DNA of 36,741 nucleotides from Elusimicrobiota bacterium (GTDB lineage Bacteria > Elusimicrobiota > Elusimicrobia > UBA1565 > UBA9628). The translations under genes were made by a program, and so were the position numbers. The notes beneath the pieces were generated by a model. That model did no database searches, was not told the origin of the DNA, and saw only the letters and a list, made by a program, of their open reading frames with translations. The stretch is from positions 1-36,741 of the forward strand of contig JACRDS010000155.1 of NCBI GenBank assembly GCA_016212825.1, given 5' to 3'. Shown one piece after another: positions 10,772 to 19,909 of the stretch (position 1 is its first letter; each line of letters begins with the position of its first letter).

Positions 10772-10804
10772 GCCCTTTCAGGCAGCAGAGCTGCCTGAAA
10801 GGGC
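10772..10804. terminator. Hairpin 2 after hppA, with TCAGGC core
   Basis: A perfect 15-bp stem (arms 10772-10786 and 10790-10804) closes on an AGA loop, one base after hairpin 1. The core is TCAGGCAGC...GCTGCCTGA. No T-run follows. A similar two-hairpin unit lies at 36447-36501 in the opposite orientation. Confidence 0.6.
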
Positions 10805-10891
10805 CATTCCTCGGCAGGTTTCTGTCGTTTTATGAAGAAATACGTAAAATCGTGAAAACCAGGCACCATACCCTAATAAACGTTTTAAATG

Positions 10892-10900
10892 TGCTAGAAT
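10892..10900 (+). promoter_or_regulatory. Extended -10 promoter of yajC-secDF
   Basis: TGCTAGAAT (TG-n-TAGAAT) lies at the end of an AT-rich stretch (10820-10900) that stands out in this GC-rich DNA. The expected start is near 10907, followed by the Shine-Dalgarno AAGGAG (10923-10928) and ATG at 10934. It probably drives yajC, secD, secF and the coupled LPS genes up to waaA. Confidence 0.6.
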
Positions 10901-10933
10901 CTCCCGCCGGTCAAGCAATTCCAAGGAGCGACC

Positions 10934-11251
10934 ATGCCACCACAAGCGCAGCCCAACCTCTGGGTCAACATGATCCCCATCGCGGCCGTCTTCGTCATCT
11001 TCTACTTCTTCCTCATCCGGCCCCAACAGAAGCAGATGAAGGAGCACCAGAGGATGCTGGACTCGGCGCAGAAGGGCGACCGCATCCTGACCACGGGCGG
11101 GCTCTACGGCACCATCGTGGGGCTCAAGGGCACGGACCTCGAGGTGCGCTTCGCGGAGAACGTGAAGCTGACTTTGGCGCGCTCCGGCGTCGCCAAGGTG
11201 CTCTCTTCGGAAGCGGCTCCGGCCGAGAAGGCCCAGCCCAGCCTGTCCTGA
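10934..11251 (+). CDS. yajC: Preprotein translocase subunit YajC
   Basis: A 105-residue single-span inner-membrane protein that joins SecDF to the SecYEG translocon. The hydrophobic helix IPIAAVFVIFYFFLI is followed by the family motif RPQQKQMKEHQRML, then GDRILTTGGLYGTIVGL of the cytosolic SH3-like part. The start ATG has AAGGAG five bases upstream. It is followed by secD ten bases later, the usual yajC-secD-secF order. Confidence 0.95.
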   Translation: MPPQAQPNLWVNMIPIAAVFVIFYFFLIRPQQKQMKEHQRMLDSAQKGDRILTTGGLYGTIVGLKGTDLEVRFAENVKLTLARSGVAKVLSSEAAPAEKAQPSLS

Positions 11252-11261
11252 GGCGACTGCC

Positions 11262-12680
<1,419 letters not shown>

Positions 12681-12681
12681 C

Positions 12682-13650
12682 ATGGAACTCTTCCACAAGC
12701 CCAGCATCGACTTCATCGCCAATCGCCGCATCCCCATCGTCATCTCCCTGTGCGTCGTCCTGGGAGGCCTGGGGGCCATCACGGTCAAGGGGTTCAACTA
12801 CTCCATCGAGTTCACGGGCGGCACGCTCCTGCAGGTGGCCTTCCCCAAGCCGGTGGACGTGGGCGACCTGCGCTCCCGCCTGGACCGGGCCGGCATCCGG
12901 CCCGAGATCCAGACCGTGACGGCTCCGGGCGGCAAGCTCAGCTACATCCTGCGCGAGAAGGGCGAGGAGCACGCCCTGGCCGCGGACTCGGAGAAGACCA
13001 TGCAGGCCCTGACCGAGGCTTTCCCGGACAACGCCCCGGTGCTGGAGCGCAAGGACTTCGTGGGCCCGGTGGTGGGCAAGGACCTCAAGCGCCGCACCTA
13101 CTGGGCCATCTTCCTGAGCCTGGTGGGCATCGTCATCTATGTGGCCTTCCGTTTCTCCAACCCGCTCTGGGGCATCAGCGGCGTGCTGGCCCTGTTCCAC
13201 GACGTCGTGGGCACCGCGGGCCTCTTCGCCCTGCTGGGCAAGGAGGTCGACCTGCTCATCGTCACGGCCCTGCTGACCATCGCGGGCTACTCCATCAACG
13301 ACACCATCATCGTGTTCGACCGGATGCGCGAGAACCTGCGCGTCAAGCGCGGGGTCTCCTTCGCCGAGCTCGTCAACTCCTCCATCAACGAGACCCTCTC
13401 GCGCACCATCATCACGGTGCTGGTGGTGCAGATCGTCTGCATGGTGCTCTTCGCGGTGGGCGGACCCGTGCTGCGGGACTTCTCGCTGGCCCTGATCGTG
13501 GGCAACCTCCTGGGCACCTACTCCTCCATCGCCGTGGCTTCGAGCCTTATCTACGAGTGGGAGACCTGCTTCGGCGGCCGCAAGGCGGCGGAAGCCGACC
13601 TGCCGGCCAAGGGCGGCAAGGCCCTCAAGAAGCTCAAGGGGAATGCGTAA
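12682..13650 (+). CDS. secF: Protein translocase subunit SecF
   Basis: A 322-residue partner of SecD in the inner membrane. It shows the N-terminal helix followed by GFNYSIEFTGGTLLQVAF, a small periplasmic part and the membrane domain motifs ALFHDVVGTAGLFALLG, AGYSINDTIIVFDRMREN and SSINETLSRTIITV. The charged tail is Lys-rich. It begins one base after secD, and its last eight bases overlap the next gene. Confidence 0.96.
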   Translation: MELFHKPSIDFIANRRIPIVISLCVVLGGLGAITVKGFNYSIEFTGGTLLQVAFPKPVDVGDLRSRLDRAGIRPEIQTVTAPGGKLSYILREKGEEHALAADSEKTMQALTEAFPDNAPVLERKDFVGPVVGKDLKRRTYWAIFLSLVGIVIYVAFRFSNPLWGISGVLALFHDVVGTAGLFALLGKEVDLLIVTALLTIAGYSINDTIIVFDRMRENLRVKRGVSFAELVNSSINETLSRTIITVLVVQIVCMVLFAVGGPVLRDFSLALIVGNLLGTYSSIAVASSLIYEWETCFGGRKAAEADLPAKGGKALKKLKGNA

Positions 13651-14218
13651 GGTCCGCGGGTTCAAGCTGGCTTTGCGCGCCGCCGAGGTCAAGCGGCGCG
13701 CAAAGAAGGCCGGCCTGGACCTCGCGGCGCTGGGCCTGGGCGACGACGAGTTCCACAAGCTCCTGGCCGGGGCCGCCAAGACCATCGCCCCCGCCGTGCT
13801 CTTCGAGACCTTCAAGCACCCGGATGCGGACGCGTCCGCCCTCTCCCCTATCCCCGGCCTGGCCTACAGCCTGGTCCTGGCCACTTTGGGCCCGGGCTTC
13901 ACGCCGGCCAAGGAGAGCACGCGCGAGAGCTCGGCCGAGCTCTACGCCCTCTGGGGCATCGTGGAGGCCGCGGCCCTCGACGAGGCCGTGCGCTTCGCCG
14001 CGGGCCTGCTGGAGGAGGAGGCGGCCAAGGAGACCTGCACTCTGAGCCCCTGGAACGCCATCGCCGAGCCCGCGGCCCTGGAGACGGCCCTGCGCAAGCT
14101 CGACTCCGGCAAGATCGAGGTGCGCCTCCACGAGGGCCGGCTCGACCCCCCGGCCACGGCCGCGGTGAGCCTGAGCTGGCTGGCCCAGTCCCGGGCGCGC
14201 AGGCCCAAGAAGGATTGA
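13643..14218 (+). CDS. Uncharacterised protein, resembles a MetH activation domain
   Basis: A 191-residue soluble protein with no signal peptide or membrane helix and a basic N-terminus. By eye its order of motifs matches stand-alone vitamin B12-dependent methionine synthase activation-domain proteins: IAPAVLFETF (residues 48-57), LATLGPGF (79-86), a helix YALWGIVEAAALDEAV (101-116), then SPWNAIAEPAALETAL (135-150) and IEVRLHEGRLDPPATAAVSL (158-177). These match the places of xATLGxxI, the Ala-rich helix, the SPGYxxWPL segment and VxLTxSxxMxPxKSVS. The SAM-contacting RPGY/SPGY residues are not kept, so a different ligand is possible. It overlaps secF by eight bases and the LPLAT gene by four. 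No cobalamin gene is nearby. Family assignment is inference only. Confidence 0.4.
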   Translation: MRKVRGFKLALRAAEVKRRAKKAGLDLAALGLGDDEFHKLLAGAAKTIAPAVLFETFKHPDADASALSPIPGLAYSLVLATLGPGFTPAKESTRESSAELYALWGIVEAAALDEAVRFAAGLLEEEAAKETCTLSPWNAIAEPAALETALRKLDSGKIEVRLHEGRLDPPATAAVSLSWLAQSRARRPKKD

Positions 14219-14865
14219 GCATCCTCCGGCGCCTCGCCCCGTATCTCGCCTACCTCTACGTCTCCTTCGTCGGCCTGACCTCCCGCCTGCGCTGGCTGGG
14301 CCTCGAGAGGCTCGCCGAGGCCCGCCGGGTCAAGGGGCGGGCCGACGGGCCCGTGGTCTATGCCTTCTGGCACCAGCGCCAGGTCTTCTTCACTTGGACG
14401 CACCGCGGCGCGCATTGCAAGATCCTGGTCAGCCGGAGCGCGGACGGAGAGATCATCGCCCAGGCCATGAGGCTCTCGCGCATCCACTCCTGCCGCGGCT
14501 CCTCCTCGCGGGGCGCGGTGGCCGCGGCCCGCGAGCTCCTGGAGGCCCTGGAGCAGGGCTGGGACGTGGCCGTGACCTGCGACGGGCCCAAGGGCCCGGC
14601 CCGGCAGGTCAAGGACGGCATCCTCTACCTGGCCCAGAAGACCGGCCGGCCCATCGTGCCCATAGCCAACGCCCTCTCGCGCCGCATCGAGATCGCGCGC
14701 GCCTGGGACCGCTTCCAGGTCCCCCTCCCCTTCTCCCGGGCCGCGGTGGTGCACGGCCGGCTGGTCCATGTGGGGCCGCAGGACGACCTGGCGGCCAAGG
14801 CCCGGGAGCTCAAGGCCGCCCTCGACGAGGCCCATGAGCTGGCGGAGCGGGAGACGGCCCGATGA
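14215..14865 (+). CDS. LPLAT (DUF374) family lysophospholipid acyltransferase-like protein
   Basis: A 216-residue protein with a hydrophobic N-terminal segment (APYLAYLYVSFVGLTSRL), expected at the inner-membrane face. The TTG start lies in TTGA, overlapping the previous stop by four bases. DUF374 features are VVYAFWHQRQVFF (His as in the HxxxxD region), ILVSRSADGEIIA, SSSRGAVAAARELLEAL, VAVTCDGPKGPARQVKDGI and GRPIVPIANALS. Homologues sit beside lipid A genes and are thought to acylate lipid A precursors. The coupling to waaA supports a late lipid A acyltransferase role, but the acyl donor and acceptor are unknown. Confidence 0.85.
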   Translation: MSILRRLAPYLAYLYVSFVGLTSRLRWLGLERLAEARRVKGRADGPVVYAFWHQRQVFFTWTHRGAHCKILVSRSADGEIIAQAMRLSRIHSCRGSSSRGAVAAARELLEALEQGWDVAVTCDGPKGPARQVKDGILYLAQKTGRPIVPIANALSRRIEIARAWDRFQVPLPFSRAAVVHGRLVHVGPQDDLAAKARELKAALDEAHELAERETAR

Positions 14866-16181
14866 CGCTGCTGGTGCTCGCCGTCCTCAACCTGCTGGCC
14901 CCTCTCGTCGTCCTGGGCGTCGTGCTCAAGTTCCTGCTCTCCCCCCGCCGCGGCCTGCTGCGCGACCTGCCCGCCGAGCTGGGCGAGAGGCTGGGCCGCC
15001 TGCCGGCGCCGGCCCTGGCCCGGCTCGCCGGACGCCCGGTGCTCTGGGTGCACGCCGCGTCGGCGGGCGAGGTGGCCGCCGTGGCGGAGATCCTCCGCCG
15101 CCTCAAGTCGCGCCCGGCCGCTCCCGCGCTCCTGCTGACGACCACCACCGCCTCGGGCCGCGACGCGGCCATGCGTCTGGGCCTGGCGGACATCGCGGCC
15201 CTGGCGCCGCTGGATTGCTGGCCGGCGGTGCGCCGCTTCCTGCGCCAGGCCCGGCCCTATGCCCTGATCCTCGTCGAGACCGAGCTCTGGCCCAACATGA
15301 TCGAGCTCTCGGCCCGCGCGGGCCTGCGCGTCGGCCTGGTCAACGGCCGCGTCTCCGGGCGCAGCTTCCCCCGCTACCAGCTTGTCGCGCCTTTCCTGCG
15401 CCCCTTCCTGGCCCGGCTGGACCGGGTCGCGGTGCGCACCGAGCTGGACAGCCTCCGGCTGGCCAGCCTCGGCGTGCCTCTCGAGCGGCTCCTCACGGCG
15501 GGCAACATGAAGTACGACCGGCTGGCCCCGGGCGACGACCGCGGCCGCGAGGAACTGGCGCGCCTGGGCTGGAAGGGCTCCCGCGTCCTGACCGCGGCCA
15601 GCACCCATCCGGGCGAGGAGGAGACCCTCCTGGAGGCCTTCGCGGCCCTGCGCGGACGCTTCGCCGACCTCAAGCTGGTCCTGGCCCCGCGCCACGTGGA
15701 GCGCGCCGAGGCTGCGGCCGAGACCCTGCGGGCCAAGGGACTGCCTTTCTGCCGGCTGGGAGGGACTCCCGACCCCCAGGCCTGCGTCCTGCTCGTCAAC
15801 GCCATGGGCTGGCTCCCCTCGTTCTTCGCCTGTTCGGCGGCCGCGTTCGTGGGCGGCACCCTCGTCCCGGTGGGCGGCCACAACGTCCTGGAGCCTGCCG
15901 TCGCCGGCATACCGGCGGTCTTCGGCCCCCATACCGAGCACACCCGGGAGGCCGCGCAGGCCCTGCTGGCCTGCGGCGGCGGCTGCGAGGTCTCGGATTC
16001 CGCCTCCCTGCAGGGAGTCCTGGGGCGGTTCCTGGACTCTCCCGGGGCGGCGTCCGCCAGCGGGCGCAAGGCCCTGGCCCTGCTGAACTCCTGGCGGGGA
16101 GCCACGCAGAGGACGCTGGACCACCTCGCCCCGGTCATCTCCCCTCCCTCCGCAGCGGCCGAGAATCCGGAAAAGTCATAG
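14862..16181 (+). CDS. waaA: 3-deoxy-D-manno-octulosonic acid (Kdo) transferase
   Basis: A 439-residue GT30 enzyme that moves Kdo from CMP-Kdo onto the lipid A precursor at the cytosolic face of the inner membrane. It has an N-terminal membrane anchor (LLVLAVLNLLAPLVVLGVVL) and the family motifs WVHAASAGEV, LLTTTTASGRD, LVETELWPNMI, GLVNGRVSGRSFPRY, GNMKYDRL, ASTHPGEEE, LAPRHVERA and FVGGTLVPVGGHNVLEP. The length is typical. The start overlaps the LPLAT stop (ATGA). The neighbouring kdsA and kdsB supply its donor substrate. Confidence 0.95.
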   Translation: MTLLVLAVLNLLAPLVVLGVVLKFLLSPRRGLLRDLPAELGERLGRLPAPALARLAGRPVLWVHAASAGEVAAVAEILRRLKSRPAAPALLLTTTTASGRDAAMRLGLADIAALAPLDCWPAVRRFLRQARPYALILVETELWPNMIELSARAGLRVGLVNGRVSGRSFPRYQLVAPFLRPFLARLDRVAVRTELDSLRLASLGVPLERLLTAGNMKYDRLAPGDDRGREELARLGWKGSRVLTAASTHPGEEETLLEAFAALRGRFADLKLVLAPRHVERAEAAAETLRAKGLPFCRLGGTPDPQACVLLVNAMGWLPSFFACSAAAFVGGTLVPVGGHNVLEPAVAGIPAVFGPHTEHTREAAQALLACGGGCEVSDSASLQGVLGRFLDSPGAASASGRKALALLNSWRGATQRTLDHLAPVISPPSAAAENPEKS

Positions 16182-16199
16182 GCCGGCATCACAAATTAG

Positions 16200-16205
16200 T
16201 ACAAT
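16200..16205 (+). promoter_or_regulatory. Possible -10 element before the GT9 gene
   Basis: TACAAT lies in a 56-base gap that is AT-richer than its surroundings. It has no extended TG and no clear -35. The alternating GCGCGCGGGCGCGC (about 16210-16223) follows. The gene start at 16238 has no good Shine-Dalgarno. Confidence 0.3.
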
Positions 16206-16237
16206 AGTACGCGCGCGGGCGCGCTCGCATAGTATAC

Positions 16238-17752
16238 ATGTCCCATAAAATACTCGTCATCAGGCTTTCCTCGCTGGGCGACGTCATCCTCACCGCACCG
16301 GTCTACAAGAACCTCAAGGCCCACTGGCCGGACTGCCGCATCTCGGTGCTGGTCAAGCCGGCCTACGCGGGCATCGTCGCCGGCATGGCGGGCGTCGACG
16401 AGGTCATCTCCTTCACCGGCCTGCGCGACGCCCTGCGCCGCATCGGCGCCGGCGGCTTCACCCATCTGCTGGACCTGCACGCCAGCCTGCGCTCCTTCCT
16501 CCTCCGGCGTCTGAGCGCCGTGCCTCAGGTCAGCGTCTACCGCAAGGATGCCTTGCCCCGCCGCCTCTTCGTGTTCCTGCGCCTGCCCTCCCCGGCTCTG
16601 GAGCGCCACAACGTGGAGCGCTACCTCGCGGCCTTGGCGCCCTGGGGAGTGCCGGTGCGCGAACGCTGGCTCTCCCTCGGTGACTACGGTGGCCAAGTCC
16701 GCAACGGGCAGCGCCCGGCTGCCAATGTCCTGATCCTGCAGACCTCCTTCCTGGGCGACACGCTCCTGACCCTGCCCTTGGCCCGCGACCTCAAGAGCAT
16801 CCTGCCCGACTGCCGCGTGACCGTGCTGACCTTGCCCAGGAGCGAGGCCCTCTTCCAGGACTCCCCCCACGTCGACGAGGTCATCCTCGACGACAAGCGC
16901 GGCGCGCACCGCGGCCCGTTCGGCGCCTGGCGCCTGGCCCAGGAGCTGCGCCGCCGCCGCTTCGACCTGGCGCTGATCCCGCACCGCTCCCTGCGCAGCG
17001 CCCTGCTCGCGCGCCTGGCCGGCATCCCCCGCCGCATAGGATCGAGCGCCAGCGCCGGACGCTGGCTGCTCACCGACGCGGTCCCCTTCACCTGGCTCAT
17101 GCACGACCTGGAGCGCAACCTGGCGCTCCTGCAGCCCCTCAAGCCCGACATCCGGCCGCGGCCCGACGAGTCCGTGTTCGTGGCCAAGGACGGGAAGGCC
17201 GGCGCGGCCATCGCGGCGCGCCTGCTCGAGGCCGGGGTGGGGCCGGGGGACCGGCTGGTGGGCCTGCACCCCGGCTCGGTCTGGGCCACCAAGCGCTGGC
17301 TGCCCGAGCGCTTCGCGGTCGTGGCCCGCGGCCTGGCCGCGCGGGGCCTGCGCGTGGTCCTCGTCGGGGGCGAGGGCGACCGCGAGCTCTGCGGCCGCAT
17401 CGCCGAGAAGTCGGGCGCCCTGGACTGGGCGGGCCGCACGGGCCTCCTGGAGCTCAAGGCCCTCATGGGGCGCCTGGCGCTCTTCATGACCAACGACTCC
17501 GGCCCCATGCACATGGCCACGGGCATGGGCGTGCCCACGCTCGCCGTGTTCGGCCCCACGACGCGCGAGCTGGGCTTCTTCCCTTACGGGGCCGGACACG
17601 CGGTCGTGGAGAAGGACCTCTCCTGCCGGCCCTGCAGCCTGCACGGGACCAAGACCTGCCCGGCGGGACATTTCCTGTGCATGCGGCTCATCACCGCAGA
17701 GGAAGTCCTGGGCCAGGCCCTGGCCATGCTCGGAGTCCCGGCGGGAGCATGA
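16238..17752 (+). CDS. GT9 heptosyltransferase-like protein with a duplicated N-terminal lobe
   Basis: A 504-residue protein, about 150 longer than ordinary GT9 heptosyltransferases (near 350). Residues 4-59 start one N-lobe: KILVIRLSSLGDVILTAP, then WPDCRISVLVKP and GVDEVISF. Residues 163-218 start it again: NVLILQTSFLGDTLLTLP, LPDCRVTVLTLP and HVDEVILDD. Only the second copy is followed by a C-lobe with the ADP-sugar motifs LHPGSVWATKRWLPERF, VLVGGEGDRELC and TNDSGPMHMATGMGVPTLAVFGPT. Its likely role is adding heptose to the LPS core at the inner-membrane cytosolic face, in line with the heptose-7-phosphate kinase gene downstream. Cysteines near the C-terminus (SCRPCSLHG, CPAGHFLCM) match WaaF/RfaF-like proteins. 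The extra lobe has no donor site of its own. Confidence 0.88.
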   Translation: MSHKILVIRLSSLGDVILTAPVYKNLKAHWPDCRISVLVKPAYAGIVAGMAGVDEVISFTGLRDALRRIGAGGFTHLLDLHASLRSFLLRRLSAVPQVSVYRKDALPRRLFVFLRLPSPALERHNVERYLAALAPWGVPVRERWLSLGDYGGQVRNGQRPAANVLILQTSFLGDTLLTLPLARDLKSILPDCRVTVLTLPRSEALFQDSPHVDEVILDDKRGAHRGPFGAWRLAQELRRRRFDLALIPHRSLRSALLARLAGIPRRIGSSASAGRWLLTDAVPFTWLMHDLERNLALLQPLKPDIRPRPDESVFVAKDGKAGAAIAARLLEAGVGPGDRLVGLHPGSVWATKRWLPERFAVVARGLAARGLRVVLVGGEGDRELCGRIAEKSGALDWAGRTGLLELKALMGRLALFMTNDSGPMHMATGMGVPTLAVFGPTTRELGFFPYGAGHAVVEKDLSCRPCSLHGTKTCPAGHFLCMRLITAEEVLGQALAMLGVPAGA

Positions 17753-18798
17753 AGATCCTGCACATCGAGGACGAGCCCTGGGACTCGGGCATCGCGCACT
17801 ACGCCCTGACCCTCTGCGCCGAACTCCGGCGGCTCGGCCACGAGGTGCACTTCTGGGGCCGCAGGGGCTCGCCGCTCGTTCCCGCCGCGGAGCGCGCCGG
17901 CCTGCGGACCCGCGGCCTGCGCCGCCCCTGGGCGTCTTTGCACCGCCTGCGCGCCCAGGTCCGGGCGGCGGGCATCGAGCTCATCGACGCGCACACAGGC
18001 AGCGGGCATGCCCTGGCCGCGGCCCTGGCCGCGCTCACCCGCGTGGCGGTGGTGCGCACCCGCGGCGACGCCCGCCTCGCGGCCCGGCACCCTCTGGCGC
18101 GGCTCCTGTCGCGCCGGACCGACGCCTACATCGCGGCCAACTCGGCCATCGCCCGGGAGCTGCGCGCCGCCTTCCCCTGGGCGCGCGTGGCCACGGTGTT
18201 CCAGGGCATCGCGGCCGGTCCCGCCCTGCCCCTGCCGGGACGCTGCGTCTTCGGCCTGCTCGGGCGGCTCGACCCGGTCAAGGGGCATGATGCCTTCCTG
18301 CGGGCCGCGGCCGAGGTGCGCAAGGCCCATCCCGAGGCCTCCTTCCGGGTCGTGGGCGGGGGCGCGCCCCTGCGCCGCTCCGAGCTGGAGGGCCGGGCCA
18401 AGTCGCTGGGCCTGGCGGGGCGCTGCGAGTTCACCGGCTTCGCGGCCGACGTGCCGGCCGAGCTGGCGCGCTGCCGGGTCGGGGTCGTGGCCTCCGTGGG
18501 CTCGGAGGCGGTGTCGCGCGCCGCCCTGGAGTGGATGGCCGCGGGACGGCCCGTGGTGGCCACGTCCGTGGGCTGCCTGCCCGACCTGGTGGAGGACGGG
18601 GCCACGGGCTTTTTGGTCGAGCCGGGGGACCCCGGGGCCCTGGCCCGGGCCATGAGGCGCTTCCTGGCCGAGCCGGCCCTGGCCGAGCGCCTGGGCGCGG
18701 CGGCGCGGCGCCGCTTCGACGAGCGCTACAGCCTCGACCGGTTCGCGGACGAGACCCTCAAGGTCTATGGACAGCTCATTCGACATCTTCCATCTTGA
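17749..18798 (+). CDS. GT4 family glycosyltransferase
   Basis: A 349-residue GT-B enzyme, presumably adding a sugar to the LPS core or O-polysaccharide at the cytosolic face. The N-lobe opens MKILHIEDEPWDSGIAHYAL with LRRLGHEVHFWG. The C-lobe has FGLLGRLDPVKGHDAFL, SFRVVGGGAPL, CEFTGFAADV and the ExxxxxxxE donor motif in SEAVSRAALEWMAAGRPVVA, then GCLPDLVEDGATGFLV. The start overlaps the GT9 stop (ATGA). The sugar specificity cannot be read from sequence. Confidence 0.9.
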   Translation: MKILHIEDEPWDSGIAHYALTLCAELRRLGHEVHFWGRRGSPLVPAAERAGLRTRGLRRPWASLHRLRAQVRAAGIELIDAHTGSGHALAAALAALTRVAVVRTRGDARLAARHPLARLLSRRTDAYIAANSAIARELRAAFPWARVATVFQGIAAGPALPLPGRCVFGLLGRLDPVKGHDAFLRAAAEVRKAHPEASFRVVGGGAPLRRSELEGRAKSLGLAGRCEFTGFAADVPAELARCRVGVVASVGSEAVSRAALEWMAAGRPVVATSVGCLPDLVEDGATGFLVEPGDPGALARAMRRFLAEPALAERLGAAARRRFDERYSLDRFADETLKVYGQLIRHLPS

Positions 18799-19909
18799 CG
18801 GGGAGCGCGGCCTGCGCGGCGGGGAGCGCCAGCTCCTCTACCTGGCCGCGGCCCTGCGCGCCCGGGGCCACCGCAACACCATCGTCTGCCGCCGGGGCTC
18901 GCTGCTGGAGGCCGAGGCGCGCCGCCAGGGCTTCGCCGCGGAGGCCCTTCCCTACCTGATGGAGTGGGACCCGGTCTCGGCCTGGAAGCTCCGCCGCTTG
19001 GCCCGGGGGGCCGCGCGCCCCATCCTGCACGGCCACACCGCCCACGCCGCCGCCCTGGCCGCCCTGGCGGCCGCCTGGGGCGGGCTGCCCTGGGTGGCGC
19101 ACCGGCGCGTGGACTTCGAGCTCAGCGGGGGACTCAGCCGACGGCTCAAGTACGACCGGGCCGGCCGCGTCGTGGCGGTCTCCCGGGCCATCGCCGGCCT
19201 CCTGGAGCGCGCCGGCGTGCCGGCCGCCCGCGTCGCCGTGGTCCCGGACGGGCTGCCCGTGGGGGCCGAGGAACTGCGCTGGACGGGAGCGGCCGAGCCG
19301 CCCTTCGCCCCGGCCGCCGCCCAGGAGAAGGCGCACCTGCGCTGGAAGCTGTCTCAGCGCTTCGGGATGCGCGAATCGGACGACTGGGTCGGCAACCTCG
19401 CCGCCCTGGTCCCGCACAAGGACCATGACAACCTCATCGCCGCGGCCCTGCTGGTCGTCCAGAAGCGGCCTGGGACCAGCTTCCTCATCGGCGGGCAGGG
19501 GCCGGAGCAGGAGCGCCTGGTCAAGCAGATCAAGCTCATGGGGCTGCTGGGCAAGGTCTTCATCCTGGGGCAGGTCCCGGAGCCCGCGGACTTCCTGCGC
19601 TCCCTCGACATCTTCGCCCTGTCCTCGTGGGGCGAGGGCATGGGCAGCGTGCTCCTGGAGGCCGCGGCCTGCGGCCTGCCCATCGCGGCCACCACGGCCG
19701 GGGGCATCCCGGAGATCGTGCGCGACGGGGAGTCCGGGCTCCTGGCGCCGCCGCGCGACCCGGAGGCCCTGGCCGGGGCCATCCTGCGCCTGCTCGAAGA
19801 CCGCGCCCTGGCCGGCCGGCTCGCCCAGAAGGCCAGGGACGGCCTGCCCGCTTTCGGCCTGGAGCGCATGGCCGTCCAGATGGAGGAGATCTATGCCGTC
19901 CTCTCTTAG
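18767..19909 (+). CDS. GT4 family glycosyltransferase
   Basis: A 380-residue GT-B glycosyltransferase, the second GT4 in a row. N-lobe: IFHLDGERGLRGGERQLLYL and LRARGHRNTIVCRRGS. C-lobe: AALVPHKDHDNLIAAAL, FLIGGQGPEQERLV, VFILGQVPEPADFLRSLDIF and the E-x7-E motif in WGEGMGSVLLEAAACGLPI, followed by GGIPEIVRDGESGLL. Its start overlaps the preceding gene by 32 bases, more than the usual four. It is probably part of LPS core assembly; acceptor and donor are unknown. Confidence 0.9.
   Translation: MDSSFDIFHLDGERGLRGGERQLLYLAAALRARGHRNTIVCRRGSLLEAEARRQGFAAEALPYLMEWDPVSAWKLRRLARGAARPILHGHTAHAAALAALAAAWGGLPWVAHRRVDFELSGGLSRRLKYDRAGRVVAVSRAIAGLLERAGVPAARVAVVPDGLPVGAEELRWTGAAEPPFAPAAAQEKAHLRWKLSQRFGMRESDDWVGNLAALVPHKDHDNLIAAALLVVQKRPGTSFLIGGQGPEQERLVKQIKLMGLLGKVFILGQVPEPADFLRSLDIFALSSWGEGMGSVLLEAAACGLPIAATTAGGIPEIVRDGESGLLAPPRDPEALAGAILRLLEDRALAGRLAQKARDGLPAFGLERMAVQMEEIYAVLS

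Noticed and set aside
16210-16226. GCGCGCGGGCGCGC as a hairpin or Z-DNA site before the GT9 gene.
   Set aside because: The stem would be about five pairs, and such runs are expected in this GC-rich DNA.
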